The notes under the pieces are model-generated. The model made no database searches. It was not told the origin of the DNA and saw only the letters and a program-made list of their open reading frames with translations. A DNA stretch of 64,000 bases from Agromyces sp. Soil535 (GTDB lineage Bacteria > Actinomycetota > Actinomycetes > Actinomycetales > Microbacteriaceae): contig NZ_LMRW01000024.1 of assembly GCF_001428255.1 (NCBI RefSeq), positions 121,691 through 185,690 of the forward strand, written 5' to 3'. The stretch's first letter is position 1. Each line of letters begins with the position of its first letter. Position numbers and translations under genes: made by a program. Positions 59,151 through 64,000 of this stretch are shown here, in pieces.

Positions 59151-61247
59151 TCACGCGGGCTGTGGCGCCTGCTCCTTCGCCACGAGCGTGAGCACGTCGT
59201 AGGTCGCCACGAGCTCGTCGTTCTGGTTCTTCAGCACCGCATCCCAGCGCACCTCGCCGTAGTCGTCGGTCTCGCGCGGTGAGATCTGCTTCGCCGTGAG
59301 CTCGACGCGGATCGAGTCCCCCGGCGACACCGGCGTGATGAACCGCAGGTTCTCGAGACCGTAGTTCGCGAGGACCGGCCCGGGTGCGGCATCCACGAAG
59401 AGCCCGGCAGCCCACGAGACGAGCAGGTAGCCGTGCGCGACCCGGCCGGGGAAGAACGGGTTCGCCGCGGCCGCCTCCTCGTCCATGTGCGCGTAGAACG
59501 TGTCGCCGGTGAACTCGGCGAACGTCTCGATGTCCTCGAGGGTGACCGTGCGCGACGCCGACACGACCTGGTCGCCGAGGCGCAGCTCGGCGAGCGACTT
59601 GCGGAAGGGGTGCACCCCGCCCGACTGCGACGCCGCGCCCTGGTGCCAGATGCCCGTGAGCGCGGTGAGCATCTCGGGCGAGCCCTGCACCGCGGTGCGC
59701 TGCATGTGGTGCAGCACCGCACGGATGCCGCCCAGCTCCTCGCCGCCCCCGGCGCGTCCGGGCCCGCCGTGCACGAGGTTGGGCAGCGGCGACCCGTGCC
59801 CGGTCGAGCTGCGGGCGTCGTCGCGGTCGAGGAAGAGCACGCGGCCGTTGTACGCGGCGATGCCCGACGCGAGCGCCACGGCGACGGCGGGATCGTGCGT
59901 CGCGACGCTCGTCACGAGCGATCCGCCGCCGCGCGCCACGAGCTCGGATGCCTCGCCGAGCGACTCGTAGCCGACGATCGACGCGACCGGGCCGAACGCC
60001 TCGACCTCGTGCAGAGCCGGGCTCGCGGCATCCGCGAATCGCAGCAGCATGGGGGCGACGAAGGCGCCGTCGGATGCCTCGGCGGTCTCGCCGCCGACGC
60101 GTATGACGGTTGGGGCATGCGTCGACCCGACCACCAGCTCGCCGCCGGCGGCCTCGAGCTTCGCGACCTGCCGCAGCACCTCCTCGCGCTGCGCGACCGA
60201 GGCGAGCGGGCCCATCGTGACGCCTTCGGCGCGGGGGTCGCCGACGACCACGCGCTCGGCGATGCGGGCGCGCACCGCGTCGACCACGGCGTCGACGGAT
60301 GCCGCGGGCACGATCGCGCGGCGGATCGCGGTGCACTTCTGCCCCGCCTTCGTGGTCATCTCCACCACGAGCTGCTTCACGTAGGCGTCGAACTCGGGCG
60401 TGCCGGCGACCGCGTCGGTGCCGAGCACGCTCGCGTTGATCGAGTCGGTCTCGCTCGTGAACCGGACGCCGCCCGTCTGCACGGAGTCGTGGGCGCGGAG
60501 CTTCTCGGCGGTGGATGCCGAACCGGTGAAGGCGACGAGGTCGCCGAGCCGGAGGTGGTCGAACAGGTCGGGGACGCTGCCCGAGACGAGCTGCAACGAG
60601 CCCTCGGGGAGCAGGCCCGACTCGACGAGGATGCGCACGAACGCCTCGGCGAGGTAGCCGGTGGGCGTCGCGGGCTTCACGAGCGTGGGCACGCCCGCAA
60701 GGAACGCGGGCGCGAACTTCTCGAGCGAGCCCCAGACGGGGAAGTTGAAGGCGTTGATCTGCACCGCCACGCCTGGCAGGCGCGTGTAGATATGCCGACC
60801 GAGGAATGAGCCGTCCTTCGAGAGGCTCTCCACGCCGCCGTCGACGTAGACCTTCGCGTTCGGCATCTCGCGGCGGCCCTTGCCCGAGTAGGCGAAGAGC
60901 ACGCCGATGCCGCCGTCGATGTCGACCCACGAGTCCTGCTTCGTCGCACCCGTGCTGCTCGACAGTTCGTAGAGCTCGGCCTTGCGCTCGGTGAGCGCGA
61001 GCGCCATCTGCTTCAGCAGCACCGCGCGCTGGTGGAACGTGAGCTCGCCGAGCGACGCCTGGCCGATCGTGCGCGCGTACTCGAGCGCGGCGCCGAGGTC
61101 GAGGCCCTCGGTGCTCACCCGGGCGACCACCTCGCCCGTCGACGCGTCGCGCACCTCGGTCGCGGATGCGGCGGCCGCGCCGGCTGAAACCGGCACCGTC
61201 GGGGTCCACCACGCGCCGTTCACGTAGCTCGGCAGGATCTCGGTCAT
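59151..61247 (-). CDS. paaZ: PaaZ, bifunctional oxepin-CoA hydrolase / aldehyde dehydrogenase
   Basis: This 698-residue fusion has an N-terminal aldehyde dehydrogenase domain (catalytic Cys in KAGQKCTAIRR near residue 297) and a C-terminal MaoC-like hotdog domain from about residue 540 (FAEFTGDTFYAHMDEEAA and FPGRVAHGYLLVS, with Asp and His). It opens the ring of oxepin-CoA and oxidises the aldehyde in phenylacetate degradation. ATG 61247 follows AGGAGA at good distance. It is the last gene of the visible paa series. Confidence 0.93.
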   Translation of the reverse strand: MTEILPSYVNGAWWTPTVPVSAGAAAASATEVRDASTGEVVARVSTEGLDLGAALEYARTIGQASLGELTFHQRAVLLKQMALALTERKAELYELSSSTGATKQDSWVDIDGGIGVLFAYSGKGRREMPNAKVYVDGGVESLSKDGSFLGRHIYTRLPGVAVQINAFNFPVWGSLEKFAPAFLAGVPTLVKPATPTGYLAEAFVRILVESGLLPEGSLQLVSGSVPDLFDHLRLGDLVAFTGSASTAEKLRAHDSVQTGGVRFTSETDSINASVLGTDAVAGTPEFDAYVKQLVVEMTTKAGQKCTAIRRAIVPAASVDAVVDAVRARIAERVVVGDPRAEGVTMGPLASVAQREEVLRQVAKLEAAGGELVVGSTHAPTVIRVGGETAEASDGAFVAPMLLRFADAASPALHEVEAFGPVASIVGYESLGEASELVARGGGSLVTSVATHDPAVAVALASGIAAYNGRVLFLDRDDARSSTGHGSPLPNLVHGGPGRAGGGEELGGIRAVLHHMQRTAVQGSPEMLTALTGIWHQGAASQSGGVHPFRKSLAELRLGDQVVSASRTVTLEDIETFAEFTGDTFYAHMDEEAAAANPFFPGRVAHGYLLVSWAAGLFVDAAPGPVLANYGLENLRFITPVSPGDSIRVELTAKQISPRETDDYGEVRWDAVLKNQNDELVATYDVLTLVAKEQAPQPA

Positions 61248-61294
61248 CCGTCGTTCTCCTTCGTCATCGTCGTTCTCCGTCATCGGCGACGGAG

Positions 61295-62160
<866 letters not shown>

Positions 62161-62164
<4 letters not shown>

Positions 62165-62924
62165 TTGGGCTTCCTCTCGAGGAACTCGGTCATGCGTCGG
62201 AACTTCTCGGGGCTCTCGAAGAGCGCCGCCTGCGCCTCGAGGTCGACGGCGGGGTGCTCGGCGCGCGGCGCTCGGAACACGCGCTTCGTCGCGATCGTCG
62301 CGGCACGGTCGTTCCGGGCGATGCGATCGGCGATGGCGTGGGCGGCGGGGAGCAGCTCGTCGGCGGGGTGCAGCTCGCTCACGAGGCCGATCTCGATGGC
62401 CTCGTCGGCGCCGATGGTCCGCCCGGTGAGCAGCAGCTCGATCGCGCGGGCGTCGCCCACGATCTCCTTGAGGCGCCAGCTCGCCCCGGCCGCGGCGATG
62501 ATGCCGAGCCCCGTCTCGGGGTTGCCGATGCGCAGCCGCGGGGTGGCGATGCGGATGTCGGCGGCGTACGCGAGCTCCGCCCCGCCGCCGAGCGCGTACC
62601 CGTCGAGTGCGGCGATCACGGGCATCGGGAGGTCGGCAACGCGGATGAACGCGTTCGCGTTGATGCCCCGGCGCGCGTCATCCGCTCGCCGTTCGCGGAG
62701 CTCGGCGATGTCCGCGCCCGACGCGAAGACACCGCCCGCGCCGATGAGGATCAGGATGCGCGGGATCGCCTCGAGCTCGGCGCAGAGCACATGCAGCGCG
62801 TCGATCGTCGCCTGGTCGATGGCGTTCTTCTTGTCGGGGCGGTTCAGCGTCGCGACGACGCGGTCGTCGAACCGCTCGACGTGCAGCGGGGAGTCCGCGG
62901 ATGCCGCGTCGTGATGCTCGTCCA

Positions 62925-62925
<1 letters not shown>
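62161..62925 (-). CDS. Enoyl-CoA hydratase/isomerase (PaaF/PaaG type)
   Basis: This 254-residue crotonase-fold enzyme has oxyanion-hole segments FASGADIAEL and LGGGAELAYAADI, with Glu in NPETGLG. PaaF-type hydration of dehydroadipyl-CoA is likely, but PaaG-type isomerisation cannot be excluded from these motifs. ATG 62925 overlaps the thiolase stop; the C-terminus overlaps the dehydrogenase start. Confidence 0.88.

Positions 62926-64000
<1,075 letters not shown>

Overview
The window is high-GC actinobacterial DNA with GTG starts, dense operons and ATGA/GTGA stop-start overlaps. The recurrent GGATGC/GCATCC words and gene content suggest Microbacteriaceae (inference). No rRNA, tRNA, CRISPR array, insertion sequence or origin was seen. 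No gene-free stretch exceeds 300 bases.

Region 1 (1-12512) is a complete mycofactocin (MFT) locus apart from an mftF cut by the window edge. On the minus strand lie mftA-mftB-mftC, four tandem MFT-type short-chain dehydrogenases, a MoxR-type AAA ATPase, a vWA protein, mftD, mftE and mftF. mftR and mftG diverge on the plus strand. The 36-residue MftA, ending IDGMCGVY, is at 10002-10112. A 23-bp palindrome between mftA and mftR is the likely MftR operator. A RecQ-like helicase with a C-terminal phosphoribosyltransferase-like domain follows (12556-14655).

Region 2 (14.7-49.8 kb) is a large catabolic island held together by one DNA signal. The palindrome ATTGGATCCAAT, or a near copy, lies in front of essentially every transcription unit. 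At most promoters a second GGATCC-like core sits exactly 21 bp away. The only regulator gene inside the island is a GntR/FCD protein (28089-28784), which has its own site. The island encodes a Rieske oxygenase and an iron-sulfur flavoprotein reductase, a glutamine-synthetase-like gamma-glutamyl ligase, a gamma-glutamyltransferase without a signal peptide, a copper amine oxidase with a His-rich tail, a sarcosine-oxidase-like flavoprotein, a class V aminotransferase, two RidA-like proteins, an aldehyde dehydrogenase and a GMC oxidoreductase. It also encodes two amidases, two amidohydrolases, a cyclase, an isochorismatase-like hydrolase, a metallo-beta-lactamase-fold lactonase, five phosphotriesterase-fold proteins, a polyamine-type ABC importer with two binding proteins, and an MFS carrier. 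Together this looks like uptake and stepwise breakdown of an amine- or amide-bearing, probably aromatic or lactone-containing compound. The substrate is unknown. Three of the five phosphotriesterase-fold proteins have lost most or all of the binuclear metal site yet share the same replacement residues.

Region 3 (49.8-59.1 kb) is a urea-carboxylase-type nitrogen module. Two DUF1989 proteins, a biotin carboxylase and a split allophanate hydrolase form a plus-strand operon, with a TetR regulator and a sodium:solute symporter on the minus strand. The gene set matches guanidine degradation (guanidine carboxylase, carboxyguanidine deiminase, allophanate hydrolase). Two similar 14-bp imperfect palindromes mark the symporter and operon promoters.

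Region 4 (59.15-64.0 kb) holds lower phenylacetate-pathway genes on the minus strand: a thiolase cut by the window end, an enoyl-CoA hydratase, 3-hydroxyacyl-CoA dehydrogenase and paaZ.
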